Below, piece by piece: positions 36,238 through 47,135 of a stretch of DNA of 64,000 bases. How positions within the stretch are numbered: position 1 is the stretch's first letter; each line of letters opens with the position of its first letter. A program made the translations under genes and the position numbers. The notes beneath the pieces were generated by a model, which was given only the letters and a program-made list of their open reading frames with translations, was not told the DNA's origin and searched no databases. The stretch comes from Acanthaster planci (lineage: Eukaryota; Echinodermata; Asteroidea; Valvatida; Acanthasteridae), in the NCBI RefSeq assembly GCF_001949145.1, contig NW_019091730.1, positions 14,621 through 78,620 on the forward strand. Direction: 5' to 3'.

Positions 36238-36279
36238 ATGGGCGGGCTATTCAGAAGCACTCAGTCGCATCCGTTCTAC
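36238..36279 (+). CDS. possible N-terminal coding exon of gene D (14 codons)
   Basis: ATG-GGC-GGG opens 14 codons, MGGLFRSTQSHPFY, that end exactly at a GTAAGT donor in phase 0. The acceptor TTTTCTTAACAG at 37346 opens phase 0 into 16 codons (HRVKLHRPSPKQPGDT) that run without a stop into the Met at 37395. Joined, they would give D a 30-residue cytoplasmic N-terminal extension, which CD20-type proteins usually have. The alternative is that the exon is untranslated or not real. Confidence 0.4.
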
Positions 36280-37109
36280 GTAAGTGAACAGAAGTCAAAG
36301 CAATATTGGGGTTAACACGGTACACTCCCAAAAATTGCTTTCACATACATTGCATGGCACTTTCCATAGTGGAGAGTAATTTCGGTTAGTGTATGCAAAG
36401 AGCTCTTTTTTATCGGCAGATGTTTTCGGCTTCTGGGAGAATTTTTGAAGCTCCAATTTTTACATGAATAGCCTGTAGACGTGGACCGGGACTTTGACGT
36501 TGATATATTTGAAAGAACCGGATCTGACAGGTACGAAACAGTGTGTTTCTTTTCATGTCGAATGAGAAATCATTCAAGTTTCATATCGTAGAGGCGACGC
36601 CATTTTGTATTACAGTAACAGTGTGTTAGTAACTGTGATGTACACCAATATATAAGATTTGATTGACTACACCTGTGCCAATGTTGGGACATTGGTTTGA
36701 TTCTGTAACCAAACTTATCTCCGTGTCCTTTGTTGAAATTTTGAAAAATAATTTGCCAAGTGTTTCCTTTGCGACACTTTTTTTAAAAATTTGCAAACAC
36801 GTTTTGCGTTTGTCTGCTTTACTTTAAATTATGTTAATCCAAATTGCTTGTTTGATGTCACTCGAGTTTTATATTCGAGTTAAGCCTAGAATCTTTCCAG
36901 CGAAGGGAACGTTTGTGGAAGATGGGGGCCAGTAATTTTTCCATACAGTGACTTAATAGCCATCAGAAAGCAAAACCATGTCCAGTAAAGTTCAGTTTAG
37001 GAGGGAAAATACCAAGTGGTTTACAAAGAAAACATTTAGCATTTTCAGACCAGTCTCATAGGGTATGTGCACAGGTTGTCAAGTGGCGTCCGTATACGGA
37101 ACTCTCTCC

Positions 37110-37262
37110 CCAACGGGACCAAACTTGACCCAACCCAATCTAAACTAACCCAATCCAACAAATCCAGCCCAGCCAGACCCAACCAGACACAACCCTACCC
37201 AACTCAACCAGCCCAACTCAACCTAACCCAAAACCTCACTCACCACATCCCATCCATTTAAC
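37110..37262. repeat. CCCAA-rich degenerate tandem repeat
   Basis: Units such as ACCCAACCCAATC, CAACCAG and CCAACTCAACC repeat irregularly for about 150 bp just upstream of the gene D start exon. No coding is likely. Confidence 0.8.
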
Positions 37263-37394
37263 TACCCAACCCCACCCCTTCATATAAAAAAATCGCACAA
37301 TAGAAACACCAATGTATTGTTCCCGCCATAATGATTTTCTTAACAGCACCGAGTTAAACTTCATCGTCCAAGTCCCAAACAACCCGGCGACACC

Positions 37395-37571
37395 ATGTGC
37401 CTTCCGGACAAGTACGGTCGACCGAGTCCCCTATGCCTGATCCCCCTGGCATTGCTGTGCATGATCCTCGGTGGTGGCCTAGTCGGGTCGTGGGTTGCCT
37501 GCTACTACAGGTGCGAGGATGGAACCAATGTCGACTACAACTACTACGCCGCCGTGTGGACTGGTGGACTC
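37395..37571 (+). CDS. gene D exon 1 (TM1)
   Basis: 59 codons end at a GTGAGT donor after VWTGGL. If the upstream exon at 36238 is used, this exon would start at 37347 instead and gain 16 codons. Confidence 0.82.
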
Positions 37572-40563
37572 GTGAGTTTTCACATGAAAGTTTCCTGAAA
37601 GACTGATGTTGCTTGTGATTATGTTTGGTGTCAAGGGGAGGGGGGCGAAATTTCAAAGCATCCCCCCCAGTCACCCTGAATCACAAAAGTGCCTGTCGTT
37701 AACCAAAAGACTCAGGGTACGTGTAAAATCACATTGAAGTGAAATTAAGCCCTGTTAGGGTTAAAAAAGTTCCTCAGTGCGACATCAGTTATTCCGATTT
37801 GCCTCGGTTATGAACGCAATTCAAGGATAGAATCCCCATTTATCATGTTTGATTACAGACAGTATTGGTGAAATCACATTTTTAAGAAGGAAGCTAGATT
37901 CTGTACAATTGTTTGGCGTTTTGTCTTCGTAATTATAAACGCCAAGTGAGGGTCTTTGGTTTTGTGCAATAATGCCGCCATCCTGATGAGAATTAACATT
38001 TTGTTGGTGGAAATATTTATGTCCATAGTTTTGTTGATGTCCATTGTCGAAGGGGTTTTCTATGCCTGCAATAAAAGTGGTTCTGGTAACTAGTCGCTCG
38101 TTACTGGATAGGCCAGCTCTTGGTGAACTCTTCCAATTAGGACTAGATACATGTATTTGTGTAAAGTCACCTTTATTTAACTTAAATCTTGATATTTGTC
38201 TCTCCCTACCCCCAAAGGCCGTCTTCAGTGGACTGTTGCAGCTGTTTCTCGCATGCTTCTGGAACAAAATCTTGGTAAGATGAATGATTGAAGTTGTATA
38301 GCTGATTATAGCTTTGCAACATTTCACAGCTGGGTTATGCGTGCCTGCGAAGAATGACGCCCTCTGTCGTCACAGATTTGCTATACCAAAGAACCAGCTA
38401 TAATTTCTTTTTAATGGCAGTTCAGTCAAACAAAATTACTGGTAGTTTTTCTCTAGGGATGGTTTGAAAGGTGAATACATTGACTAAAAATTACAGCAGG
38501 TTCCAATTTGTAAAATCTGCTTTTGCATAATCACTCATGTCTAACAAAGGCCCCAGGTTTCATGATATTGAGCAAGATAATTAAACCAAGCAGTATCGAG
38601 CAGGAACCGAGAGTTGGGCAATTTTCCAAGCAACTTATTGGCTCCTTTGGTGGTTCGCTGGTTCACAAACGGCTATGAAATCCGCACGTAACAGTCGCGT
38701 CGCTGCCAACAAAATTAACACTACCTACCGACATCACACTTTTCTATCGACGAGGGGGTACTTGTACCCAAGACGGATACAATTGAAGCACACGTAAAAT
38801 AATTCTCACACTTCCTACCCTCAGAAATACTTCCTGGTTGTCTACAACGTCGTCCTCATTCTGTGCTGCCTGCTCAGCGCTGCTCTGTACGGCTACCGCA
38901 CCTACCTGGAGAACGAGGCCACTCCCCCAGGCGCAGCGTCCCCCTCGGTGGGAGTGATCCTGTCCGCTCTACAGGCCGCGCTGGCGGTGTTTATCCTCAT
39001 CTTCGTCATGGTGTGGAATTGCATCATAGGTTGCGCCAGCCTGGACGCAGAAACGGTAAGCCCAAAAGATTCACTAAAACGACCCCCGGAATTTCCTGAG
39101 GAACGTTCCTCAACCCCCCTCCCCCTCGCCCCGCCCCCTTCCATAAGGCCTGTTTGTTTCATGCAGACCCAGATTGAGGTCAGTTATGCCATTGGCTCAC
39201 TAACACCAGAGCCCGCCGAATGGATAGAGCAAACCAGGTAATGGGATCCCTGATCGACATCCAGATCTATGTGAAACAAACAGGCCCTCAGAATCAACCC
39301 TGTTACGATGCACGAGACTTTTTCTCGTCAGATTGAGGTGGACGTATAGAGGCTGTGCATTAATTTATCCGGTAACACCTTTTGTTGTACAGTAATATAC
39401 AAGAATATATCTCTCACACAACAAACGCAGTAACCTTAAAGATGGCTACCTGGCACAAGCCTCTACTCACGGACGTATATAAAAAAAACCTGGACTTGCA
39501 ACGCCTTTGTATGAAAAAGAAGCCAACCAGCGGCCATTTTACCGAGCCGAATACAAAGGCGTGGGTTTAAGTTGGCTCCCTACTATTGACGTCAGGAAGA
39601 ACAAAGGCGGGCATTACCAGGAAAGCTTTGTATTCGGCTCAGTAAAATGGCTGCGAGTGGATTCAATGACTCTATAAGCTGATTAAGGGCATTGCGAGTC
39701 CAGATTTTATTATACACGTCCGTGCCTCTACTGCGCAAAAAACACACACAAAAAAACATTAATTCTGTGATGATTGGAGGCCATAAGATACCTTGGCTTT
39801 GCAAATCAAAAGTGAACCACGCCATGTTAGCATTTCATCAAAGCAACATTTCATCAGCATGTTGATTGACACCTTTTGTTAATACATAGTGTGTGCATGA
39901 AATACGAATGGAGAGCTTGTTTGACGTCATTCAACTGGTCTAGCATAAGCTAACTTTGGGTAACTAAATTCCTTTTCTGCCCCCCCCCCCGCCTCCACAT
40001 TTCAGGGAGATTACTACGATGACCGTAGAGCCCGCACAAAATCACGTGATAGGAAGCGACCCCAACAAATCCGTGGGCCGTACGAAGATGATTTCTTCAA
40101 TCGCGAGCCGGCTATCTACAGTGCTCAGAGCCACTACCAGGAGCGCCCCCAAGAGGTCAGCTACGGCCAGATGGACCGCACCAACACAGGAACCAGTGGA
40201 TACATCATCCCCAGGGCGTCTGTGCGCGGCGCCCTGCCGGAGAACGGCTACCACAGCAACGGCGGCACCATGGTGGTGGACGGAAGGGAGCAACTCCGGG
40301 CTGGCTGGGGGGAACGCGAGGAGCCCCGGAGCTTCTACACTGGCTCCGGCCGCTACGACCAGCGGAGCTCCACCGCCCCCCGCAAAACTGGTCACGCCCT
40401 GCAAAACGGCGGCACGTTTCCCAACGGCACCGGCGGGGGCCGGGTTCGAGATCTGGGCTCCCGAGCCGGGGAGTTGACCAGTAACCGGTACGGGCGAGGC
40501 GTCAGTCTGATGCAAATGCACGGAGTGGCTTCGACCTCTAACATCACCGAGGGGTACTATTAG
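37395..40563 (+). CDS. gene D: CD20/MS4A-like four-pass membrane protein (4 exons, maybe 5)
   Basis: Exons are 37395-37571, 38218-38274, 38825-39055 and 40006-40563, all phase 0, giving 340 residues from the ATG at 37395. TM1 is LCLIPLALLCMILGGGLVGSW. The first outer loop holds YYRCEDGTNVDYNYY. Exon 1 ends VWTGGL and exon 2 continues AVFSGLLQLFLACFW, giving W-x-G-(x)6-G. TM3 is FLVVYNVVLILCCLLSAAL. The second loop is short (YRTYLENEATPPGAASPS). TM4 is LQAALAVFILIFVMVWNC. The 185-residue tail begins GDYYDDRRARTKSRDRKR and contains YGQM (YxxM) at 40162-40173, several Tyr-containing repeats and a Gly/Asn/Thr-rich end. It is the most tail-rich member. Function is unknown; coupling of the tail to SH2 proteins is only suggested by the motif. 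Confidence 0.83.
38218..38274 (+). CDS. gene D exon 2 (TM2, 19 codons)
   Basis: The acceptor CTCCCTACCCCCAAAG and donor GTAAGA bound 57 bp encoding AVFSGLLQLFLACFWNKIL. It is one codon shorter than exon 2 of A, B and C and has the same phase. Confidence 0.84.
38612..38775 (+). repeat. dispersed repeat R6, copy 6
   Basis: TTGGGCAATTTTCCAAGCAAC, GGTTCGCTGGTTCACAAACGG and GACGAGGGGGTACTTGTACCC match the R6 landmarks. It lies in intron 2 of gene D, close to the exon 3 acceptor. Confidence 0.65.
38825..39055 (+). CDS. gene D exon 3 (TM3, outer loop, TM4)
   Basis: The acceptor CACTTCCTACCCTCAG and a GTAAGC donor bound 77 codons. Two long hydrophobic segments flank a Pro/Ala-rich loop; two cysteines lie near the inner end of TM4. 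Confidence 0.83.
39459..39732. mobile_element. foldback element in gene D intron 3
   Basis: CACGGACGTATATAAAA-CCTGGACTTGCAACGCC on the left is mirrored by GGCATTGCGAGTCCAG-ATACACGTCCGTG on the right. Nested inside are CATTTTACCGAGCCGAATACAAAG and its inverse CTTTGTATTCGGCTCAGTAAAATG. The whole unit can fold on itself. Confidence 0.78.
40006..40563 (+). CDS. gene D exon 4 (long tail)
   Basis: A pyrimidine tract ending CACATTTCAG precedes 185 codons and TAG. The start is basic and acidic mixed, then Tyr, Gly, Arg-rich. The phase-0 start agrees with the other genes. A long open frame on the minus strand over the same bases is a shadow. Confidence 0.83.
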   Translation, partial: GDYYDDRRARTKSRDRKRPQQIRGPYEDDFFNREPAIYSAQSHYQERPQEVSYGQMDRTNTGTSGYIIPRASVRGALPENGYHSNGGTMVVDGREQLRAGWGEREEPRSFYTGSGRYDQRSSTAPRKTGHALQNGGTFPNGTGGGRVRDLGSRAGELTSNRYGRGVSLMQMHGVASTSNITEGYY

Positions 40564-42858
40564 CCCCTGTCCCACTATAAACCTCAGTATTTATCTTTGG
40601 GGGTTCCATCTTCAATACACAAATGAACCTTAAATTAACCATTCCTGAGATTCATCATACGTCGAACTGATTATAGGCCTACACTGCCTGATGTAAAGAA
40701 AGTTAGCAGATGGTCAAGGGTAATTTTTTTAGGGATGTTATTTGCACTTATTTACTTTGGTTTCTTAATTTTTTTTTTGTGTGAAAGACTTGCCGGGAAA
40801 AGAGCCCTTTATGCCAACGTCAAAAAATACCGACCACTGTTACAAATACCTGTATCCAAGTCAAACAATTTTAGAATGCGACGGAAGGCCTTCTAAATGG
40901 ACATCCGTTAATCCTCAGTTTACCGTAGATTAAAATTTGACATCGTAAATGTCCTGGATTGTATTGATTATGTAGTGTGATTTGATTGTACAGTCAGTCT
41001 TTGATTAAGGATTCAACTTTTAATTTTTAAATTGCATTTTATTCAAACGTACAAGCTATACAGTACTTTATTTAGTAGTGGAATAACATACTTTCATCTA
41101 TATTGATATATTGCCATATGCAGAAAACGAAATTCAAGTTTGAAAATTCGATAATGGAAAGTGAAAACCATATATATATACAGAATGAACTGAAAAATCT
41201 GGTGAGGTTTAAAATGACATCAGTGAGTTAAAGATTGTTGATTTCGTGCAGCTAATGTTTTTTCTACGCCTTTGGCGAAGCACGAGCCTGTTGGAACTGG
41301 CTGCAGCGACATCAATAGTCTAGTAAATAATTTCTAGCCGCAGCCACATGCTTCGGGCACGGTCCAAGCAAAAAATACGGCATTTTGAATTTATGTACGG
41401 AGCCGAAAATCAGCTGGGAACCAGTCAACAGATGCATACACACGACATTAAAGTTGGTGACCAGCTTTTCTAAGCAGAAAATCTTCCGTGTTTGGACAAA
41501 GATAAAAGAAGCACACAAGGTTATGATGAGAATGACTCCACATACCTTTATTCTTCGAGATAAATTGGCGTACTGAAATAATTCAGAAATAGCTAAAAAT
41601 GATTATTCCCAGTGTCCTGGAATAACTGTAACTCAACTCATTTCGTTAATTTGTGTATGACTTTATAAGCACTCCAAAGGAGTGGTAACCGAATTCTAAA
41701 TGTAAACTACTCTTGTGATTTCTATAGCCTGTCTTGGGCAAATTTTTACTCAGTATTTGAAATTGTATGTTATATTTTCCAATCATTATGCTATGTAAAC
41801 CATTACTCCCGTGTTTTACTCCTTATATTTTCGTATTTATAACTTGTGTTTTTTAATCGTCCACATTATCAGATTTGGATGGAATGCATGTTGTGGAAAT
41901 GGACACATTGAGGTGTCTTTATATTTGAAAAGGAAAGCCATTTTGCCGTCTGCAATGGATGGGAAAATAACGCGGCTTCTGTGCCGTGTTTGAGTGCGAT
42001 GTTTCCTGAATAGGCTGTGTACGTGTAGCAATTATTTTATCCTTTTATGCATGGTCAAATGTTTTCGAAGGCCTTGTTAGCCTTGTAAACAAGTAACACT
42101 TTCGATGTTTGGTGAGAGAAAAAGTGCTTCTGGTTGTGTTTTGCCTGTCGCTGAAATTATCTCGGTTATTTATTTTGGCTTGTTGGAATACACGTAGCCT
42201 ACACACGCAAAAATAAGTGGGATGTTACATCATTAGCGATGTTGACTTGGCGAACACTTTGGTTTCGACATAATCCTGATTACTTCAGCAATGTATTCGC
42301 AAATTTTGTGTATAGATATGAAAGGAAAGGAAAACTGAGGAAAGGAAGGTTAAAATGTTGTCATTGTTTAACATAACAGAAGACCAACAATGCATTTGTT
42401 TATAGATATTATTTGTGTGTCTGTATGGTATTTTTTAAAATGGTATTTTTATAGAATAAAGTTAAGTACTCGAAGATATGATCACGTATGGATCTGAGAA
42501 GGCTTTTATTGCGAGATTTCAATCAATACGTGCGGGATTTTTATTCCAAACCTTAGAACATCGGTAACATAGAATGTATGTACGAACTTCCGTTGTGGCA
42601 TTTAGTCCCACGTAATTTATTGCAGCGCTGACTGAACTGAACGCTGGCAATCTGTATTGTCAAAGCTGAGAATACACTCTCGATTGAAGAGCTTTGAAAA
42701 GTACAATCGAGGGGTCTTGTCCCTGCTCGCTTTCCGGTCGTTGCGCCCTGGGCCGCAAATTGTCACGAATACCAACAAGAAATTTACATTTTTGTCGAGG
42801 GGAATGAGGCGTCTCGGCTGATAACTGTGGGGAGACGCTCGTTCAACAAGCAACTGAA

Positions 42859-42983
42859 GCAAGATATGGGACGGAGAGAACCCCCGCCTTTGTACAGACT
42901 TCTGGGGGGGGGTGTTAGGTAAGTCTACAGTGTGTATAGGGATTGGACAGGTAAAGGGGGCACCCTTCCGTCCCATATCTTGC
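42859..42983. mobile_element. MITE family IR2, copy 2
   Basis: GCAAGATATGGGACGGAGAG and CCGTCCCATATCTTGC are inverted ends. It is shorter than the 21660 copy by loss in the middle. Its right part continues into the duplicated segment. Confidence 0.78.
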
Positions 42984-44100
42984 CTGGTATAAAAAGGGTT
43001 TAAAGCGAAGAGGGCCAATTCTTGACAGCCCGAGAGGAAAATTTGTGGCCAAAATGGGGACTCACGCAGCACGTTTATGAGAGAGCGCGTCCTCGAAAGC
43101 GGTCGACGGTGACACCGTGCGTGGCTCCTAGAAAGGTGCTGAGTGATTGCATTGTTTGCACTTCAGTCCCAATCAATCCGGTTGCATGTCAGGATATGAA
43201 ACGCTTTAACACGGGTAGCTTCGCCGTGGTTCAAAATGAGCCTTTTGCGAGTTAAATTTGAAAAAATAAAACTGGTACACTGAGTTCTTTAACTTCAAAT
43301 GAACAAAACAGTTTGGAATTCTCCATACTAAAGACACTACTTGCTATACCTCGTGACCCAGGGCAAGCTATTGCTTAATACGAGACGTCTTGTACCAATA
43401 CACTGTTTTCAATGGATAAAAAGGGCACAGAGGCACCAGTCCATTCCAGAGACTATGCAAAACCTTGCCCCAAATCACGAGGTATAGCAACAGTATCTTT
43501 TATAGTCTGGGGAATTCCAATTGTTTCGTTTATGTGCAATAAGATAACTCTGTGTACCAGATTTTATTCAAATTTAACTCACAAAAGGCTCATTCAATGA
43601 GTTCCTTCGACGTTGGCGTTGGATGTGTCCAGCCATGTAGCTTATGATACCTCTCCTTTGCGCTGTTTTACTTTCCAAATGACACACAAAAGCCCCCGCC
43701 AGAGTTAAAAAGAGCACAAGGTGACTTTACAAAACAGCTGGAGTTCATTTTTTGTTTTCTGTACAATTTTCAGTTTCGCATTCATGGGTGTGCCCTCTCC
43801 CAGCTCAAGCGAGAGATTTCTCAGAGGGTAATGGGGGACTTGTTAGAGATTGATTCAGGTGCAGGATTAAACAACAATGAGTCATTTACCATCTGCGTTG
43901 CCTCGTTTAAATGGAACATTCGGTCTTTCAACGCACGGAACTATATAGTTGCCGCAAGCTGCACTTCATAAAGGATTATTCAAATTGGTACATGATATTT
44001 TGATGCATTTTAACACTTGTTTTAATGCTTCTTGTGAAAATTGCGTGCAATTTCATGTCTTTCGGTGTTCATCGTCATTATTACGTCATAATCTATCGGT
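42906..44100. repeat. direct duplication, left copy
   Basis: About 1.2 kb from GGGGTGTTAGGTAAG to CATAATCTATCGGT is repeated right after the N with scattered single-base changes and small insertions. No gene lies inside. Confidence 0.88.
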
Positions 44101-44101
44101 C

Positions 44102-44102
44102 N
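44102..44102. other. assembly ambiguity (single N) at duplication joint
   Basis: The only N in the window sits exactly between the two copies of the 1.2 kb duplication. Confidence 0.95.
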
Positions 44103-45288
44103 GTGGGGGTGTTAGGTAAGAATAGTCTAGAGTGTGTATAGGGATTGGACAGGTAAAGGGGGCACCCCTCCGTCCCATATCTTGCCTGGTATAAAAAGGG
44201 TTTAAAGCGAAGACGGCCAATTCTTGACAGCCCGAGAGGGAAATTTGTGGCCAAAATGGGGACTCACGTAGCACGTTTATGAGACAGCGCGTTCTCGAAA
44301 GCGGTCGACGGTGACACCGTGCGTGGCTCCTAGAAAGGTGCTGAGTGATTGCATTGTTTGCACTTCAGTCCCAATCAATCTGGTTGCATGTCAGGATGTG
44401 AAACGCTTACACGGGTAGCTTCGCCGTGGTTCAAAATGAGCCTTTTGCGAGTTAAATTTGAAAAAATAAAACTGGTACACTGAGTTCTTTAACTTCAAAT
44501 GAACAAAACAGTTTGGAATTCTCCATACTAAAGACACTACTTGCTATACCTCGTGACCCGGGGCAAGCTATTGCTTAATACGAGACGCCTTGTACCAATA
44601 CACTGTTTTCGACGAATAAAAAGGGCACAGAGGAACCAGTCCATTCCAGAGACTGTGGTCGCTATGCAAAACCTTGCCCCGAATCACGAGGTATAGCAAC
44701 AGTATCTTTTATAGTCTGGGGAATTCCAATTGTTTCGTTTATGTGCAATAAGATAACTCTGTGTACCAGATTTTATTCAAAGCTCTGAGCTCTTTCGACG
44801 ATGACGTTCGATGTGTCCAGCCATGTAGCTTATGATACCTCTTCTTTGCGCGGTTTTACTTTCCAAATGACACACAAAAGTCCTCGCCAGAGTTAAAAAG
44901 AGCACAAGGTGACTTCACAAAACAGCTGGAGTTCATTTTTTTGTTTTCTGTACAATTTTCAGTTTCGCATTCATGGGTGTGCCCTCTCCCAGCTCAAGCG
45001 AGAGATTTCTCAGAGGGTAATGGGGGACTTGTTAGAGATTGATTCAGGTGCAGGATTAAACAACAATGAGTCATTACCATCTGCGTTGCCTCGTTTAAAT
45101 GGAACATTCGGTCTTTCAACGCACGGAACTATATAGTTACCGCAAGCTGCACTTCATAAAGGATCAGTCAACTTGGTATATGATATTTTGATGCATTTTA
45201 ACACTTGTTTTAATGCTTCTTGTGAAAATTGCGTGCAATTTCATGTCTTTCGGTGTTCATCGTCATTATTACGTCATAATCTATCGGT
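44103..45288. repeat. direct duplication, right copy
   Basis: It starts GTGGGGGTGTTAGGTAAG and runs collinear with 42906-44100 to CTATCGGT. Differences include a GTGGTCGC insertion near 44656 and a shorter stretch near 44780. It retains the right end of an IR2 element (to 44185). Confidence 0.88.
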
Positions 45289-45948
45289 TAATGGTTTTTC
45301 CCTTTTCTTTTACTTTACTGCTGCTCTCAAATGCCCTAGAATGTTTTCTCACGGCAGGTCATCAATCTTTCGGTCTAACGAACACTAAACCAAATCCCTT
45401 TGATAAGTGTCTCAGAAGACAGTACGTGACATAATTCGATTTCCAGAAAAGAAAGGGAGCTCCTTATTACATTTTCAAGATTTGTTTTAGACTCACTGTT
45501 ACTTGGGAACGATACCGTTGTCTTGGACAACGCGGTAATGATTTAACAGAGCCCAAATAGAATAGTGCCGAGTACGTGGTTTCTGTGCTCTTGAGTTGTT
45601 TGAAGTAGAGCAATCCAGGTGGGGTTTTGACATTTTCACAATAACATTACACCTCAATGATATGACAGATTGTGGTATATTAATCATCCCAGCGCGTACT
45701 GAACTACGTGCGCCAAGAAGTACATTTTGTTGTTTTTATTGCAGTTAGTGCGAACAACAAAGTGATCCCTTGGCAAAAGTCACGCATTAGACAATCTGCA
45801 ATCATCGAAATATTTGCCTCTCTTATCGTGTGGGCAATGGTGTGTACACGTGCTATGCATTACGGGATGGTTTCAGCGTATAAAATCAACTGAAAACGAA
45901 ATGGGAGATATTGCCAGAGAGTAGTCTAGGGCACCGTAACTGGGAACT

Positions 45949-46172
45949 ATGGAGTCGGGCTGGCGTAGTGGGTTTTTGTTTCTCGCCTTCCACCTTTGTG
46001 GTCTGGGTTCGAATCTCGAATCTACATGCGCATTGGGTTTTCAGTCCCTACCTGATTCCATGGGTTTTACCCAGAATATTCCCCTGAGGTTTTCCTCCCA
46101 CCTCTACAACTGTAACTGCTTCTCACTGTCTCATCTCTACAGGTTTCTTCAGGCTTGCGAGCTACAGTGCCT
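45949..46172 (+). mobile_element. tRNA-derived SINE
   Basis: A box region CTGGCGTAGTGGG and B box GGTTCGAATCT stand at tRNA-like spacing. The body TTTTACCCAGAATATTCCCC-TGAGGTTTTCCTCCC is related to the 24161 SINE. Target duplications are not obvious. Confidence 0.75.
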
Positions 46173-47135
46173 TGGGCGTTTTTGAGGAATCCTCGGTGTC
46201 ATTACCAAAATAATTGCTTTGGAGTGGAAAAACGAGGCGTACACACTATACTACGAGGAGAGTGGCCGATTCGTGAGCACAAGCTTCGCTTGATGTATTG
46301 GCTTATCGGAAGGTCTTCAACTATGAGTCTGTCCAAAGTGCAGTGAAATGTTAAAAAAAAATTAAAAGGGCGCTATGTGCACTCCTTTTAAATCGTTTTA
46401 AAACCAAGCTTCAGGTTACTACGGCAAAGACGATTAAGCCCGGGTGTTTTGATGAAGATGTAGTGTGCACGCTCATAGCCCTGGTTTGATAGAATGTTTG
46501 TTTCTGTTTGCGAAAAACGTTGAGAAACAACTTACCTTGTCTAATTAAGTGTAACTATAATCCCAATTTTTAGCACTTTAATTGGTTGCGTTTCTTGAGT
46601 GTCTGTACCTTGGCTGTTTATGTCTGGGTAGTTCCAGAAATTAGGGGTTCAAAAGTCCGACATTTTTGTGTCCTTGTTACATATGACTCTTGTTATTCGA
46701 CGTGGAGATATCACCGGCATTGATTTCAAACTATTGCTATTTGTTTGACAGATAATTTGCATTCATTCACCACTCTTAATAATTAGAAAATGTGTTCTGA
46801 ACTTACAGAATAATATGTCCGATGTGACAGGGACACACACCGAAAATGGACCCCTAGATTCTGGAATTACCTGTCCACAAACAGCTCTGCTCTGCACACA
46901 TAATTGGCAAGTAATTAACCTGTCAATTAATATTGGAGGCACAGCATGTTATTAAGTGGATAAGCCACGAATCCACGATGGCAAAAGAAATATGGTCTGC
47001 CGTCTTTGGACGTCAGAGTTTATCTCCCCTCTTTTGAGGGAAAGGTGCACCATAGTTGTGCGGCTAGACGAAATCAGAGGAGAGAAACCCAAGTGAAAAG
47101 CAAGCGGGCCCTTCCCTGTTGACTATCTTAGGAGG

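Larger units (their letters stand above)
33494..37394. other. spacer between genes C and D
   Basis: It contains the C 3' flank with AATAAA at 33764-33769, a possible alternative first exon of D at 36238-36279, and a CCCAA-rich tract at 37110. The acceptor TTTTCTTAACAG at 37346 marks the likely 5' edge of the D exon carrying the ATG at 37395. Other open frames lack support. Confidence 0.45.

Noticed and set aside
36472-36530. Possible exon reading PVDVDRDFDVDIFERTGSD between 36238 and gene D
   Set aside because: Weak acceptor, phase 2 end that shifts gene D out of frame to a stop; kept out of the model.
39169-39180. 12-bp micro-exon between ATGCAG and GTCAGT in gene D intron 3
   Set aside because: Too short to support by eye; the paralogs have no counterpart.
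42617-43072. 151-codon minus-strand frame, repeated in part at 44086-44274
   Set aside because: Its right part runs through the IR2 element and the duplicated segment; no exon signals and no recognisable domain.
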